Shown here one piece after another: positions 45,281-53,641 of a stretch of 64,000 nucleotides of DNA. The notes beneath the pieces are model-generated. The model saw only the letters and a program-made list of their open reading frames with translations. It ran no database searches and was not told the DNA's origin. How positions within the stretch are numbered: position 1 is the stretch's first letter; each line of letters opens with the position of its first letter. Both the position numbers and the translations under genes were made by a program. Source of the DNA: Streptomyces pyxinicus (GTDB lineage: Bacteria; Actinomycetota; Actinomycetes; Streptomycetales; Streptomycetaceae). The stretch is from the NCBI RefSeq assembly GCF_024753135.1, contig NZ_JANUGP010000002.1:434001-498000 (forward strand), read 5' to 3'.

Positions 45281-46488
45281 GCCGCCGTCTCCTTCGCTGC
45301 TGTGGCCCGGGCCGCGACCGAGACGGTGTCGGCACTTTCCGTGAGGAAGCGGCGCACTTCTCCGGCGTCCGAGTGGGATGCCTCGATGAAGACGGGGACC
45401 TCCCACTCCTGATAGGTGATGTGCCGGGGAGTCTCCTGGTCCGGGGCGAGGACGTGGATCCGGTCGGCGCACGGGTGCGTGCCTATGTACGAGGGCACGT
45501 CGATCTGCCGTTCGGTGCCGGCGTCTGCGTCCAGGTGGTGGCCGGGGAAGGCGAGCCAGCCGTGGTAGCGGCCGGTGGGAGGCAGGCTCTCCGGCCGCGG
45601 GAGCCCCAGCCGGACGGCGATCTCGTGGGAGGGCAGGTGCACACCGGTGTGCTGCTCGTGGGTCTGGACGACAGACGCGCCGCCGACCCGGTTGGCGACC
45701 TCCAGGAAGACCAGTTCTCCCGCGCCGGTCTCGAAGAACTCCAGGTGGAGAGAGCCCTCCTCGATGCCGATGGCCGTCACCACCCGCTCGGCGAAGGCCC
45801 GGTACTCCGGCGAGACCTCCTCCTGGTGTGAGCCGAGCGGCGTTCCCGAGGCGTAGTCGACGGGCTTGTTGACGTAGCGGCTGACCGACAGGCTCACGAT
45901 CCGGCCGTCCACGACGAGGCCGTCGGCGTGCAGAAGGTCCCCGTCGATGTGCTCCTCCAGCTGGAACTCCCCGCGTTCGGGGAGTTTCCGGTAGGCGGTG
46001 AGCGCCTCGCGGGCCGTCTCGTGCACGGTGACGTTCTCGCTGGAGGCGCCCTGGCGCGGTTTGAGGACCGTACGGCCCTCCCACGGCAGCGGCCGGCACG
46101 GTGCAGGTTCGGCCACGAAGCGAGGGAAGCGCAGGCCGGAGCCGGCCAAGGCCTCCTTCATGCGCACCTTGTCGCGGACCCGCTCCAGCCGTTCGAGGTC
46201 CGGCCCGTCGATGCCCAGGTGCCGGCGGACATGCCAGGCCTCGGTGATGCCGAACTCGGACAGGGCGAGCACCTTCTCGTAGCCGTCGGCCTGGGAGGTG
46301 CGGGCGCTGATGCCGGCGACCAGGTCCTCGCCGGTGTCCAGGACGACGCGCTCGCAGCGCAACCCCTCGGGGAGGTCGGCCATCCGGTGGGGGTGCCCGA
46401 TGTAGGTCACGTGGTGCCGCTCGTGGTCGATGCCCCGGTGGTAGGCGATCTTCCGGTATGGCACCTGGTGTATGACGAGGATCTTCAT
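45277..46488 (-). CDS. ATP-grasp amide/peptide ligase
   Basis: A 403-residue ATP-grasp enzyme. The preATP-grasp part (about 1-95) is followed by DKVRMKEALAGSGLRFPRFV, ATP-binding VLKPRQGASSENVTV, FQLEEHIDGDLLHADGLVVD and the metal-binding HLEFFETGAGELVFLEVANR. This is typical of BacD/carnosine-synthase-like L-amino-acid ligases, which join a carboxylate to an amino compound via an acyl phosphate. It overlaps both neighbouring genes by four bases. Confidence 0.85.
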   Translation of the reverse strand: MKILVIHQVPYRKIAYHRGIDHERHHVTYIGHPHRMADLPEGLRCERVVLDTGEDLVAGISARTSQADGYEKVLALSEFGITEAWHVRRHLGIDGPDLERLERVRDKVRMKEALAGSGLRFPRFVAEPAPCRPLPWEGRTVLKPRQGASSENVTVHETAREALTAYRKLPERGEFQLEEHIDGDLLHADGLVVDGRIVSLSVSRYVNKPVDYASGTPLGSHQEEVSPEYRAFAERVVTAIGIEEGSLHLEFFETGAGELVFLEVANRVGGASVVQTHEQHTGVHLPSHEIAVRLGLPRPESLPPTGRYHGWLAFPGHHLDADAGTERQIDVPSYIGTHPCADRIHVLAPDQETPRHITYQEWEVPVFIEASHSDAGEVRRFLTESADTVSVAARATAAKETAA

Positions 46489-47444
46489 CCCTGGTACTCC
46501 AAGGTCGTGATGCCCCAGCTGAAGCCCATGGCGCTGGTGGCGAGCATGATCAGGTCGCCGGACCGCAGCCGGCCCGCGTCCCGAAGGTCTCCGAGGGCGA
46601 TGAGGGTGTCGGCGCCGCCCATGTGGGCGAGGCGGTCGTAGTTGAAGACGCTGCGCTCGGCGGGGATGCCCAGGCTGCCGAGCAGCCGTTCGTGCATGTC
46701 GCGGTCGCCGTGGTTGATCAGGAAGTGGGCGATGTTGTCCCGGGTGCGGCCGACAGCGGCCAGGTTCTCGTCCACCAGGGCGGTGAACTGGCGCACATAG
46801 GCGTCCGCGAGGCCCGTGCGGTGGGCCGTACGCTTGATCAGAACGCGGCCGTCGGCCGGTTCCCCCGCGTAGTAGTCGGCCCAGCTGCCGTCGGTGCGCA
46901 TGGCGGAGTGCAGGAAGCGGAAACGGCCCGCACCGCCCTGAAGCAGCACCGCCGCAGCCGCATCACCGAAGTTGAACAGAGCCTTGGAATCCGGGTCACG
47001 GTAGTCCACCATCCGGCTCAGCCGGTCCGAGACGAGGACGAGGGCGTACTCGCCCTCGTTCAGGGCACCTGCCGCGCACAGCAGGCGGATCGCGGTCATT
47101 CCGGCGTTGCAGAAGTTCGCGACTTCGTAGCAGTGGGCGTCGTCGGCGCCCAGCAGGTGGCCGACCTTCGCGGCCGGGGACCAGAAGGGCCGGTCCCACT
47201 CGCCGGACCCGGCGTAGACGACCTGTCGGATCCGGGAGGCCGGCACGCCGGTGCGGTCGAGAACGGTACGGGCCGCGCCGAGCGCAAGCTCCCAGGACCG
47301 CTCGCCGTCGGCGAGTACCGGGAAGCTCTCGCAGTGCGTGATCCGTGCCAGGTCCGCGAGGGCGACACCGGAGGCGCTGTGCATCGCCCGGATGTCGGCC
47401 CTCGCGGAGGGGAAGGCGACGGCGAAGTCGACTATGCCGCCCAC
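46485..47444 (-). CDS. KAS III-like (thiolase-fold) enzyme
   Basis: A 319-residue 3-oxoacyl-ACP-synthase-III-like protein. The nucleophile is C112 in VANFCNAGMTAI; H245 in LINHGDRD is the second residue. The catalytic Asn of the GN(T/S) motif is replaced: HMGGADTLIALGDL has Gly at this place (about 277). Such enzymes can act as acyltransferases or condense without decarboxylation. Strict FabH activity is unlikely. It overlaps the TauD gene by 13 bp and the ATP-grasp gene by four. Confidence 0.85.
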   Translation of the reverse strand: MGGIVDFAVAFPSARADIRAMHSASGVALADLARITHCESFPVLADGERSWELALGAARTVLDRTGVPASRIRQVVYAGSGEWDRPFWSPAAKVGHLLGADDAHCYEVANFCNAGMTAIRLLCAAGALNEGEYALVLVSDRLSRMVDYRDPDSKALFNFGDAAAAVLLQGGAGRFRFLHSAMRTDGSWADYYAGEPADGRVLIKRTAHRTGLADAYVRQFTALVDENLAAVGRTRDNIAHFLINHGDRDMHERLLGSLGIPAERSVFNYDRLAHMGGADTLIALGDLRDAGRLRSGDLIMLATSAMGFSWGITTLEYQG

Positions 47445-48283
47445 TGCCCGCCCTCGATGCTCACCCGGTGCACGGTGCGATCCACCCCGGGCTCCACCTC
47501 AGTCGCGGCGTGGTATGTGGTCGCCGTCTTCCACACCACCAGGTCGTTGGTGGTCCAGCGGTGGGTGTAGACGTGCTCCGGGTCCTGGATGAGCCGGTCG
47601 ATCACGGCGAAGAACTCCGCGTTCTCGTTGGCGTCGAAGCCCACCACCGAGTGCATGTACTCCGGGGCGCCGTACAGGTAGGAGCGGCCGGTGTACGGAT
47701 CCCGCCGTACCAGCGGGTGTTCGACGGGCGGGTACTCCTGGTTGACCAGTTCCTTGAACTCGGCGATGGACAGGCCGACGTGGTCGGCGGAGATCCGCTG
47801 GCGTTTGGTCACGGTGTGCAGGGCCGTGCGGCCGGCGATCTTGTCCTTCCACTCCTGCGGCAGGCGGTCGTATACGTCGGCAGCGCTGGCGTACAGGGTG
47901 TGGCCGCTGGTGCTCGGCACCTGGACGCCGTGCAGCATCGTGTACGGCGCCGGATCCTTCATGTAGGAGGAGTCCTGGTGCCAGAAGTTGCCGACCCGGG
48001 CGACGCCGACGGGGCGATTGGCCTTCATGGCGTTCGAGGAGATCATGATCTCCGCGTGCTCGGGGTGACGGTATTTGGCCATCAGGAACGGCACCGGTCG
48101 GCCGACCTTGGCGGCAAGCTCGATCTGCTGGGCCGGGGTGATCTCCAGGCCGCGAATCACCGCGAGTTCGTGCCGGTGGACGAGGCCGAGGAACTGCTCG
48201 AAGACCTCGGGGCGCCGCAGGTCCTCGGCATCGACTCCGGTCAGTTCGGCGCCGATGGACGGGGTCAGCTGCTTTGTCTCCAT
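47432..48283 (-). CDS. TauD/TfdA-family Fe(II)/2-oxoglutarate dioxygenase
   Basis: A 283-residue non-haem iron oxygenase. The iron triad is H102 and D104 in FWHQDSSYM and H258 in TTYHAATE; R269 or R273 binds 2-oxoglutarate. The family includes the isonitrile-forming ScoE enzymes and many hydroxylases or desaturases; the exact reaction cannot be told, and the partner genes of isonitrile clusters are not here. It overlaps the KAS III-like gene. Confidence 0.85.
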   Translation of the reverse strand: METKQLTPSIGAELTGVDAEDLRRPEVFEQFLGLVHRHELAVIRGLEITPAQQIELAAKVGRPVPFLMAKYRHPEHAEIMISSNAMKANRPVGVARVGNFWHQDSSYMKDPAPYTMLHGVQVPSTSGHTLYASAADVYDRLPQEWKDKIAGRTALHTVTKRQRISADHVGLSIAEFKELVNQEYPPVEHPLVRRDPYTGRSYLYGAPEYMHSVVGFDANENAEFFAVIDRLIQDPEHVYTHRWTTNDLVVWKTATTYHAATEVEPGVDRTVHRVSIEGGQWAA

Positions 48284-48340
48284 GGGTGAATCTCCTTGGC
48301 GAAAAGGTGGGAAGGGCCGGTTGACCCGTTCGGGACCGGT

Positions 48341-49555
48341 TCAGGACTCGTCGAGGCAGACGCGCAGAGCGCGGACGAATTCCTCGATCTGCCGCTGGGT
48401 GCGGAACGGAGCGACGGTCACGCGGAACCGCTCTCCGCCCTTGGCGACGGAGGGGTAGTTGATCGGCTGGACGTAGATGCCGAACTCGTCGAGCAGCCGT
48501 CGCGAGACGCGCTTGACGCGCTCACCTCCCGGTACGAGCACGGGGACGAGGTGGCTCTCGGCATCGATGAAGTCGATGTCGGCTGCGTGCAGCGCGGCAC
48601 GCATACGAGCCGCGTTCTCCCGGAGCGCCCGGCGGAGTTCGCCCCCCTCCGAGGACTGGATGACATCGAGGCTGTGCCGTGTCGCGTCGAGACTCGACCG
48701 CGGAATGGTGGTGGTGAAGATAAATCCCGGAGCGTGCGAGCGCACGTAGTCCAGGGCGGTGTCGGGGCCGGCCACATAGCCGCCGGTGGTGCCGACGGCC
48801 TTACCGAAGACGCCCTGCACGAAGGTGGGCCGGTGTTCTCCGATTTCCTCGCAGATTCCGGCGCCGGTCGGGCCGTTGACACCGATCGCGTGGGTTTCGT
48901 CCAAGTAGGTCATCGCGTTGTACCGGTCGGCCAGATCGCAGATCTCGCGGATCGGCGCGATGTCACCGTCCATCGAATAGACCGACTCGAACACGATCAG
49001 CTTGGGACGCTCGATGTCATACCGGGAAAGAAGTTCTTCCAGGGCCCGTACATCGTTGTGCGGAAACACATGCTTGGGGTTTCCGGAGGCCCGGATTCCC
49101 TCGATCAGTGATCGGTGGTTGAGGGAGTCCGAGAAGACCACCGCCTCCGGAACAGCGGCCAGCAGTGTCGACAGCGTCTCGAAGTTGGCGACATATCCGC
49201 TGGAGAAGACCAGTGCGCGGGACGCCCGGTGCCAGGAGGCGAGCCGGCGTTCGAGGTCGACGTGCGCCTCACTGGTTCCCGCGATGTTGCGCGATCCGCC
49301 GTTGCCGGTGCCGTGCCGCCGGGTCGAGGCGATCTGCGCCTCCATGACCTTCGGGTTCTGACTCATGCCCAGGTAGTCGTTGGTGCACCAGACCTGGATG
49401 CGCCGCCCCTGGTGCATCGCGTGGCCGGGCTCGGCCGCCAGGTAGGAACAGGGTGTGAACTCCCGATAGAGACCGGACGATTTCAGGTCTTCCAGCCGCT
49501 TGCTCAGTCCGCCGAAGACGGAGTCGGGCTGTGTTTCGAGTGGAAGGGCCGACAT
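48341..49555 (-). CDS. 5-aminolevulinate-synthase-like alpha-oxoamine synthase
   Basis: A 404-residue PLP enzyme of the alpha-oxoamine synthase family (ALAS/AONS), which joins an acyl-CoA to an amino acid with loss of CO2. It has NDYLGMSQNPKV, GTGNGGSRNIAGTSEAHVDL, YLDETHAIGVNGPTGAG and the PLP lysine K252 in GVFGKAVGTTGGYVAG. Streptomycetes normally make haem precursors by the C5 route, so such an ALAS usually serves secondary metabolism. It may make aminolevulinate or use another acyl donor. It is the first enzyme gene of locus A, downstream of the signal-like peptide. Confidence 0.85.
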   Translation of the reverse strand: MSALPLETQPDSVFGGLSKRLEDLKSSGLYREFTPCSYLAAEPGHAMHQGRRIQVWCTNDYLGMSQNPKVMEAQIASTRRHGTGNGGSRNIAGTSEAHVDLERRLASWHRASRALVFSSGYVANFETLSTLLAAVPEAVVFSDSLNHRSLIEGIRASGNPKHVFPHNDVRALEELLSRYDIERPKLIVFESVYSMDGDIAPIREICDLADRYNAMTYLDETHAIGVNGPTGAGICEEIGEHRPTFVQGVFGKAVGTTGGYVAGPDTALDYVRSHAPGFIFTTTIPRSSLDATRHSLDVIQSSEGGELRRALRENAARMRAALHAADIDFIDAESHLVPVLVPGGERVKRVSRRLLDEFGIYVQPINYPSVAKGGERFRVTVAPFRTQRQIEEFVRALRVCLDES

Positions 49556-49607
49556 GATGTCTCCTACGCAAAAAGGGTGGGAATTGAGGCCGGTCGCACG
49601 GCTCGCA

Positions 49608-49760
49608 TCAGCCCCATTGCGAGTCATTCATCGGCGCTGCGGACACGGCCCTCTCGATCCCCGTCCCGGCCACGGAGCCGCCGGAGGAAACCCCCAGTAC
49701 CGTCAGAACGGCTGCCGCGAGACCGATGAGAGTGTGCTGAAGAACGCGCTTCTTACGCAT
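49608..49760 (-). CDS. 50-residue secreted peptide, candidate signal
   Basis: A complete small gene with ribosome binding site GGGGGG just before ATG 49760. The product begins MRKKRVLQH, then a hydrophobic stretch LIGLAAAVLTVLG, and ends AVSAAPMNDSQWG. Signal-peptidase cleavage after VSA or SAA would release an eight- or nine-residue peptide, (A)PMNDSQWG. It lies at the head of the locus A genes and is divergent from a LuxR-type regulator gene. This suggests, but does not prove, a secreted signal or regulatory peptide. Confidence 0.7.
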   Translation of the reverse strand: MRKKRVLQHTLIGLAAAVLTVLGVSSGGSVAGTGIERAVSAAPMNDSQWG

Positions 49761-49791
49761 GAGAACCCCCCAGGTTTCTGCCGGGCCTAGT

Positions 49792-49809
49792 TGATCAGGC
49801 CCGTGATCA
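49792..49809. promoter_or_regulatory. candidate operator in divergent peptide/LuxR promoter region
   Basis: Two palindromic TGATCA hexamers at 49792-49797 and 49804-49809 are spaced 12 bp apart in the 95-bp gap between the peptide gene and the LuxR gene. They could be regulator-binding half-sites. Confidence 0.45.
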
Positions 49810-49855
49810 GAATCATGGGGGCCGCTTCTGGTCGGGCAAAGGGATTTCCTGGAGC

Positions 49856-50887
49856 ATGAACGTGCAACGGCAGGATATGAAGGATCGGCATATGTGCACA
49901 AACTTGGTCATAGCGGGCGAAAGCTCTATGCCCGAGATCTGCGAGGAGGGTCTGAGCTTCTACGCGGAGGCTCTGAGGGGGAGTGAGCCGTCAGATGAAT
50001 GTCCTGAATGTCTGCTGTCGCTGGGCTTGTTGCGCCGGATACCGGGGGGGCGGTTCGCGGCGGTCCCTCCGGGCCTGGCCGCCAACACCGTGACGCGCCC
50101 GATGGAAAGGACGATCGAGGAGGCCCAGCGCGCCCTCAGCGCGGCCCGGACCTCCCTCCACCGGGCCGAAGAGGTCTACTGGGACAGCGCACGCGGCGAC
50201 GGCGACACGTCCATACGCGTCATCCGCGGCGCGGACGTCATCAGCGCCACGCTCTCCTCCGCCGTGCACTCCTGCCATGAGGAACTTCTGACCGCGCAAC
50301 CGGCAGGCGGCCGGCCGCAGGAACTCCTGCGGAAGGCGCTCGACAGCGATCTGCCCGCGCTGGAGCGTGGGATCCGCCAACGGACCATCTACCAGCACAC
50401 CGTCCGCACTCACGGACCGACTTTGTCCTACGTGGAGCGGATCTCGGCGGCCGGTGCCGAGGTGCGCACTCTGGACGAGGTGTTCGACCGGCTCATCGTG
50501 TGCGACCGCAGGATCGCCTTCATCCCCGATCCGGTGGAGGAACGCCGACAGGTCGCGCTGGCCATCGAACACCCCGGGGTGGTCCGCTACCTGGTCGGCC
50601 TCTTCGAGCACTCCTGGGTGCGGGCCACCCCGCTGCCGCACACACCGAGCGAATACCGCCCGCCCCTGCTACTCGACGAGACCCGGAAGGCGGTCCTGCA
50701 GCTGATGGTCAACGGCTACACGGACAAGACCATCGCCAGCCGGCTCGGGATGAGCGTCCGGACGGTGGCCACCCATATGGCCAAGGCCTCGGAGGCCTTC
50801 GACAGCCGGAGCCGCGCCCAGCTCGCCTACCTGATCGCCAGGGCGGGCCTCCTCGACGAGGAGTTTCCCGAGGCTTCCGAACTCTGA
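49856..50887 (+). CDS. LuxR-family regulator with TrmB-like sensing region
   Basis: A 343-residue regulator. Residues 30-90 include a helix-turn-helix-like start (ICEEGLSFYAEALRGSE and a CPECLLSLGLLRR loop); the middle (about 100-250) resembles TrmB/phospholipase-D-like sensor regions common in Streptomyces LuxR proteins. The C-terminal LuxR helix-turn-helix (about 275-335) reads LLDETRKAVLQLMVNGYTDK, IASRLGMSVRTVATHMAKAS. The start is uncertain (49856, 49877 or 49892). It is divergent from the small secreted peptide and probably switches locus A on. Confidence 0.85.
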   Translation: MNVQRQDMKDRHMCTNLVIAGESSMPEICEEGLSFYAEALRGSEPSDECPECLLSLGLLRRIPGGRFAAVPPGLAANTVTRPMERTIEEAQRALSAARTSLHRAEEVYWDSARGDGDTSIRVIRGADVISATLSSAVHSCHEELLTAQPAGGRPQELLRKALDSDLPALERGIRQRTIYQHTVRTHGPTLSYVERISAAGAEVRTLDEVFDRLIVCDRRIAFIPDPVEERRQVALAIEHPGVVRYLVGLFEHSWVRATPLPHTPSEYRPPLLLDETRKAVLQLMVNGYTDKTIASRLGMSVRTVATHMAKASEAFDSRSRAQLAYLIARAGLLDEEFPEASEL

Positions 50888-51124
50888 GCCGCGGCGGGTC
50901 GGGCCGTCCCCGAGTAAGGCGCGGTCGGCATCTCATAGTCGCCGGACAACGGAGCCATGCGCTCCCCCGCTTCGTACGAGTTCGCGCTTGCGAGGGGTTG
51001 TGACGCGATGTCCAGGGCCGCACCCGTTGTCAGGAAGTCATGCGGCGTGGTGAAAGGCTTGGAGGTCAGAAGATCACGACGCCCACCAGGACGAACACCA
51101 GCTGGTGCAGCGCCTGACAGGTCG

Positions 51125-51285
51125 GCACCGCCCCGCTCGGCATTGAGATCGGCTACACACAGCCGGTCGATGCACACGTACACACGGCTCGTGATCGCCT
51201 ACGACAGCGGCTGGGTACGGACGCTGATGGCGCGGCAGGGCAGCGGCGCTGGGGATGACATCTGGGTCGGGCAGTCATCGAGACC
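51125..51285 (+). pseudogene. decayed copy of small membrane protein gene
   Basis: The DNA closely resembles part of the gene at 31602-32024: CCGCCCCGCTCGGC, GAGATCGGCTACAC, then CGGTCGATGCACACGTACAC and CTACGACAGCGGCTGGGT. It translates in pieces as SMHTYTRLVIAYDSGWV and MARQGSGAGDD in one frame and GIEIGY in another. Internal segments are deleted and the frame is broken. The rest of the gap from 50888 holds no clear gene. Confidence 0.75.
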
Positions 51286-52093
51286 CCGGCGAAGTGAAGC
51301 AGACGTTGTCCTCGGGAACTCCTTCGTGCTCGGTGCCGCCGTCGTCGCGATAGCGCCACGTGAAGGGGAGGCCGCGAGCGGTCTCGGAGTCCGGCCCGCT
51401 CATGAGCTGGAAATGCAGGTGGGGTTCGGAGGAGTTGCCGGAGTTGCCGCAGTCGGCCAGCTGCTGGCCAGCGGTGACCCTGTCTCCCACGGCCACCCGA
51501 AGCGAGCCGCGCTTCAGGTGGGCGAAGCCCGCGTACACGCCCTTCCCGAGTTCGAGGATGACGTAGTTGCCCCAGAGATGGCGGGGCCGGCCCAGACTGC
51601 GGACGAAGCCTTCCAGGTAGAGATAGAGGAAGCCCGGCAGCGATGTGCGGCAGAAGTGATCGCGCTGACGGTCGGCGGTGGCCACGACCATGCCGTCTCC
51701 GGGGGCCAGCACCGGGCTGCCGAAGGCCGGGTAGTGGTGGGGACGCCTGCCGAGCGGCCACAGCCAGCGGAAGGACGGCGCCGGTTCCTCGACCGGGTGC
51801 CGCGTCAGGTCGATGGCGTACGTCTGCGCGTGGCTGTGCGTATGACTGGGGACCTTGGTGCCGGGCCCGTTGAGTGCGCGCCAGCGTCCGTGGACGGGCA
51901 CCTCGACCCGGACGGGTGACTGTCCTCGCGGTGGCCGCTGGTTGCGCCACATCCCCCAGCGCATCAGGCCGCCGAGCACCAGGAGGGCGGCCCCCGTGAA
52001 CCACAAAGGGCCCAGCCCTTGGCCGTTCACGAGAACGCAGAGGGCCCCGGCAGCGAGGAACAGGCCGTGGCGCTTCCACAGGGACGTCAGCAA
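51275..52093 (-). CDS. membrane-anchored M23-family metallopeptidase
   Basis: A 272-residue protein. Two hydrophobic segments (about 8-25 and 28-46) anchor it. The LytM/M23 domain (about 85-255) has the first zinc ligands in HTHSHAQTYAIDL, SPVLAPGDGMVV, the GDRVTAGQQLADCGNSG turn and the second ligands in EPHLHFQL. M23 enzymes cleave peptidoglycan cross-bridges. It lies between the two biosynthetic loci; involvement in precursor cleavage or self-protection is only a guess. Confidence 0.8.
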   Translation of the reverse strand: MLTSLWKRHGLFLAAGALCVLVNGQGLGPLWFTGAALLVLGGLMRWGMWRNQRPPRGQSPVRVEVPVHGRWRALNGPGTKVPSHTHSHAQTYAIDLTRHPVEEPAPSFRWLWPLGRRPHHYPAFGSPVLAPGDGMVVATADRQRDHFCRTSLPGFLYLYLEGFVRSLGRPRHLWGNYVILELGKGVYAGFAHLKRGSLRVAVGDRVTAGQQLADCGNSGNSSEPHLHFQLMSGPDSETARGLPFTWRYRDDGGTEHEGVPEDNVCFTSPGSR

Positions 52094-52168
52094 GAGTGCA
52101 CCTCGTTCATTGGGTCAATGCGGCGATTCGACGCTGTTCGGAGAGATCAATACTGGTTGACGGTCCAA

Positions 52169-52193
52169 GGAGCACGGGCATCAGATGTGCTCC
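52169..52193. terminator. possible hairpin at the end of locus B
   Basis: GGAGCAC and GTGCTCC pair around an 11-base loop, spanning the stop of the flavoenzyme gene, the last gene of the locus B operon. It is short, so termination is uncertain. Confidence 0.4.
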
Positions 52194-53641
52194 TGACCCT
52201 GTGTCGGGGACAGGTCGGGGGACGTCCGTATGCCGTGGTGCCGTCGGAGTGCCGAGAGGGCGGCGAGGTGGCCGCACATGCCGTGGACGGACGGGCCCGG
52301 CGGAGTCGAGGCCGAGCACAGGTACACGCCTCGCAGGGGAGTGGTGTACGGGTCCCGGCGCGGGGTCGGGCGGGCCAGGCTCTGGCGCAGGGTCAGTGCA
52401 CCGGATGCGATGTCCCCGCCGACGTAATTCGGGTTGTACGTCTCGTACTGGGCCGCCGACAAGCCGCGAGAGGCGGTGATCGTGTCCGTGAACCCGGGGG
52501 CGTACGCCTCGATACGCGCACGGATCATCCCGACCGGGTCCCGGGTGTCTCCGTTGGGCACGTGGGCGTATGCCCACACCGGGCGTTTGTGGCCGGAGGC
52601 GCGTGTCGGGTCGGTGACGGCCGGGTCGACGACCAGCGTGAACGGGTCGGGGACCTGCCGGCCCGCGGCGGTCGCGTTCTCCTGTCCGATGATGTCGGTG
52701 TGCGGGCCGCCGAGGTGCACCGTGCCGGCCTGCCGCAAGAGGGGGTTGGTCCACGGGATGGGTTCGCTGACCAGGAAGTCGGCCTTGGCCGCGCCCGGGC
52801 CGTAGCGGTAGCGGCGCAGGCGTCGGCGGTATGCCGGCGGAAGCCGGTCTCCGGCGATGGTGAGGAATTCCCTGGGGCTCACGTCCAGGAGGACGAGGGG
52901 TACGTCGCCCAGCTCCGCCAGGTCCTTGACGTGATGGCTGGTGTGAAGGGTGCCGCCATGGGCGGTGATGTCGGCGATGAGTGCGTCGGCGATGCGGATG
53001 CTTCCGCCTTCCGGCAGCGGCCAGCCGCTGGAGTGGGCGGTGTGGGCCAGCAGCAGGGCCACCGCCGCCGATGCCATCGACGGCAGTTTCCCGACGGCGT
53101 GGGCGGCCACGCCTGTCAGCAGGGCTCTGGCCTCAGCGGTGGTGAACGGTGTGCGGTTCGTGGCATGGGCCAGGATCCGGGGCGCCAGCAGTGCCGGCAC
53201 ACGGAGGTCGCGGGGCAGGGAACGCTGGTCGGAGAGAAGCAGGTCGACCACGGCGGTGGACCGTTCCGCCAGTGGGCCCAGCAGGCGTGTCCAGCGCGGT
53301 CCGTCGGCGCCGAGGTGTTCGGCCGTGCGTGTGATGCTCCGCCAGGCCGCCGCCGCGTGTCCGTCGGGCAGGGCGTGGGCGTAGGGAATGTCGGGCTGGA
53401 GGAGGCGGACGCCGCGCGCGGGCAGGTCGAAGGACCGGAAGAACGCGGACGCGCCGGCCATCGGGTGGACCGCCGAGCAGATGTCGTGGACGACGGCGCT
53501 GTCGAAGAGCGACGTCGAGCGCAGGCCGCCGCCCGGGGTGTCGGCCTGTTCGTGCAGGACCACTTCGAGCCCGGCTCTGGCGAGCGTGACGGCGGCGGCG
53601 AGTCCGTTGGGACCCGTACCCACGATCGCGGCGTCGGTCAC
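52181..53641 (-). CDS. phytoene-desaturase-like FAD oxidoreductase of locus B
   Basis: A 486-residue FAD/NAD(P)-binding amine-oxidase/phytoene-desaturase-type protein. The dinucleotide-binding fold is at the start (IVGTGPNGLAAAVTLARAG then HEQADTPGGGLRS), and the C-terminal FAD motif is GVYLCSASTPPGPSVHGMCG. The GTG at 53641 overlaps the ABC stop by four bases. It is the last gene of the putative linaridin operon. In this setting it might dehydrogenate or oxidise the peptide or an intermediate. I do not know this gene type as a standard part of linaridin clusters. Confidence 0.8.
   Translation of the reverse strand: MTDAAIVGTGPNGLAAAVTLARAGLEVVLHEQADTPGGGLRSTSLFDSAVVHDICSAVHPMAGASAFFRSFDLPARGVRLLQPDIPYAHALPDGHAAAAWRSITRTAEHLGADGPRWTRLLGPLAERSTAVVDLLLSDQRSLPRDLRVPALLAPRILAHATNRTPFTTAEARALLTGVAAHAVGKLPSMASAAVALLLAHTAHSSGWPLPEGGSIRIADALIADITAHGGTLHTSHHVKDLAELGDVPLVLLDVSPREFLTIAGDRLPPAYRRRLRRYRYGPGAAKADFLVSEPIPWTNPLLRQAGTVHLGGPHTDIIGQENATAAGRQVPDPFTLVVDPAVTDPTRASGHKRPVWAYAHVPNGDTRDPVGMIRARIEAYAPGFTDTITASRGLSAAQYETYNPNYVGGDIASGALTLRQSLARPTPRRDPYTTPLRGVYLCSASTPPGPSVHGMCGHLAALSALRRHHGIRTSPDLSPTQGQEHI

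Noticed and set aside
44267-46099. A 610-residue fusion ending in the NADP oxidoreductase
   Set aside because: The front half is an out-of-frame reading of the ATP-grasp gene; ATG 45280 with ATGA coupling explains the real start.
47432-48283. Isonitrile (ScoE-type) biosynthetic locus
   Set aside because: The dioxygenase resembles the family, but the acyl carrier, thioesterase and matching ligase genes of such loci are absent.
39292-49555. C5N-unit (aminohydroxycyclopentenone) pathway as the whole of locus A
   Set aside because: ALAS and an adenylating enzyme are present, but the latter is PaaK-like and no amide-forming partner or polyene/PKS genes are found; it remains possible only as a sub-step.
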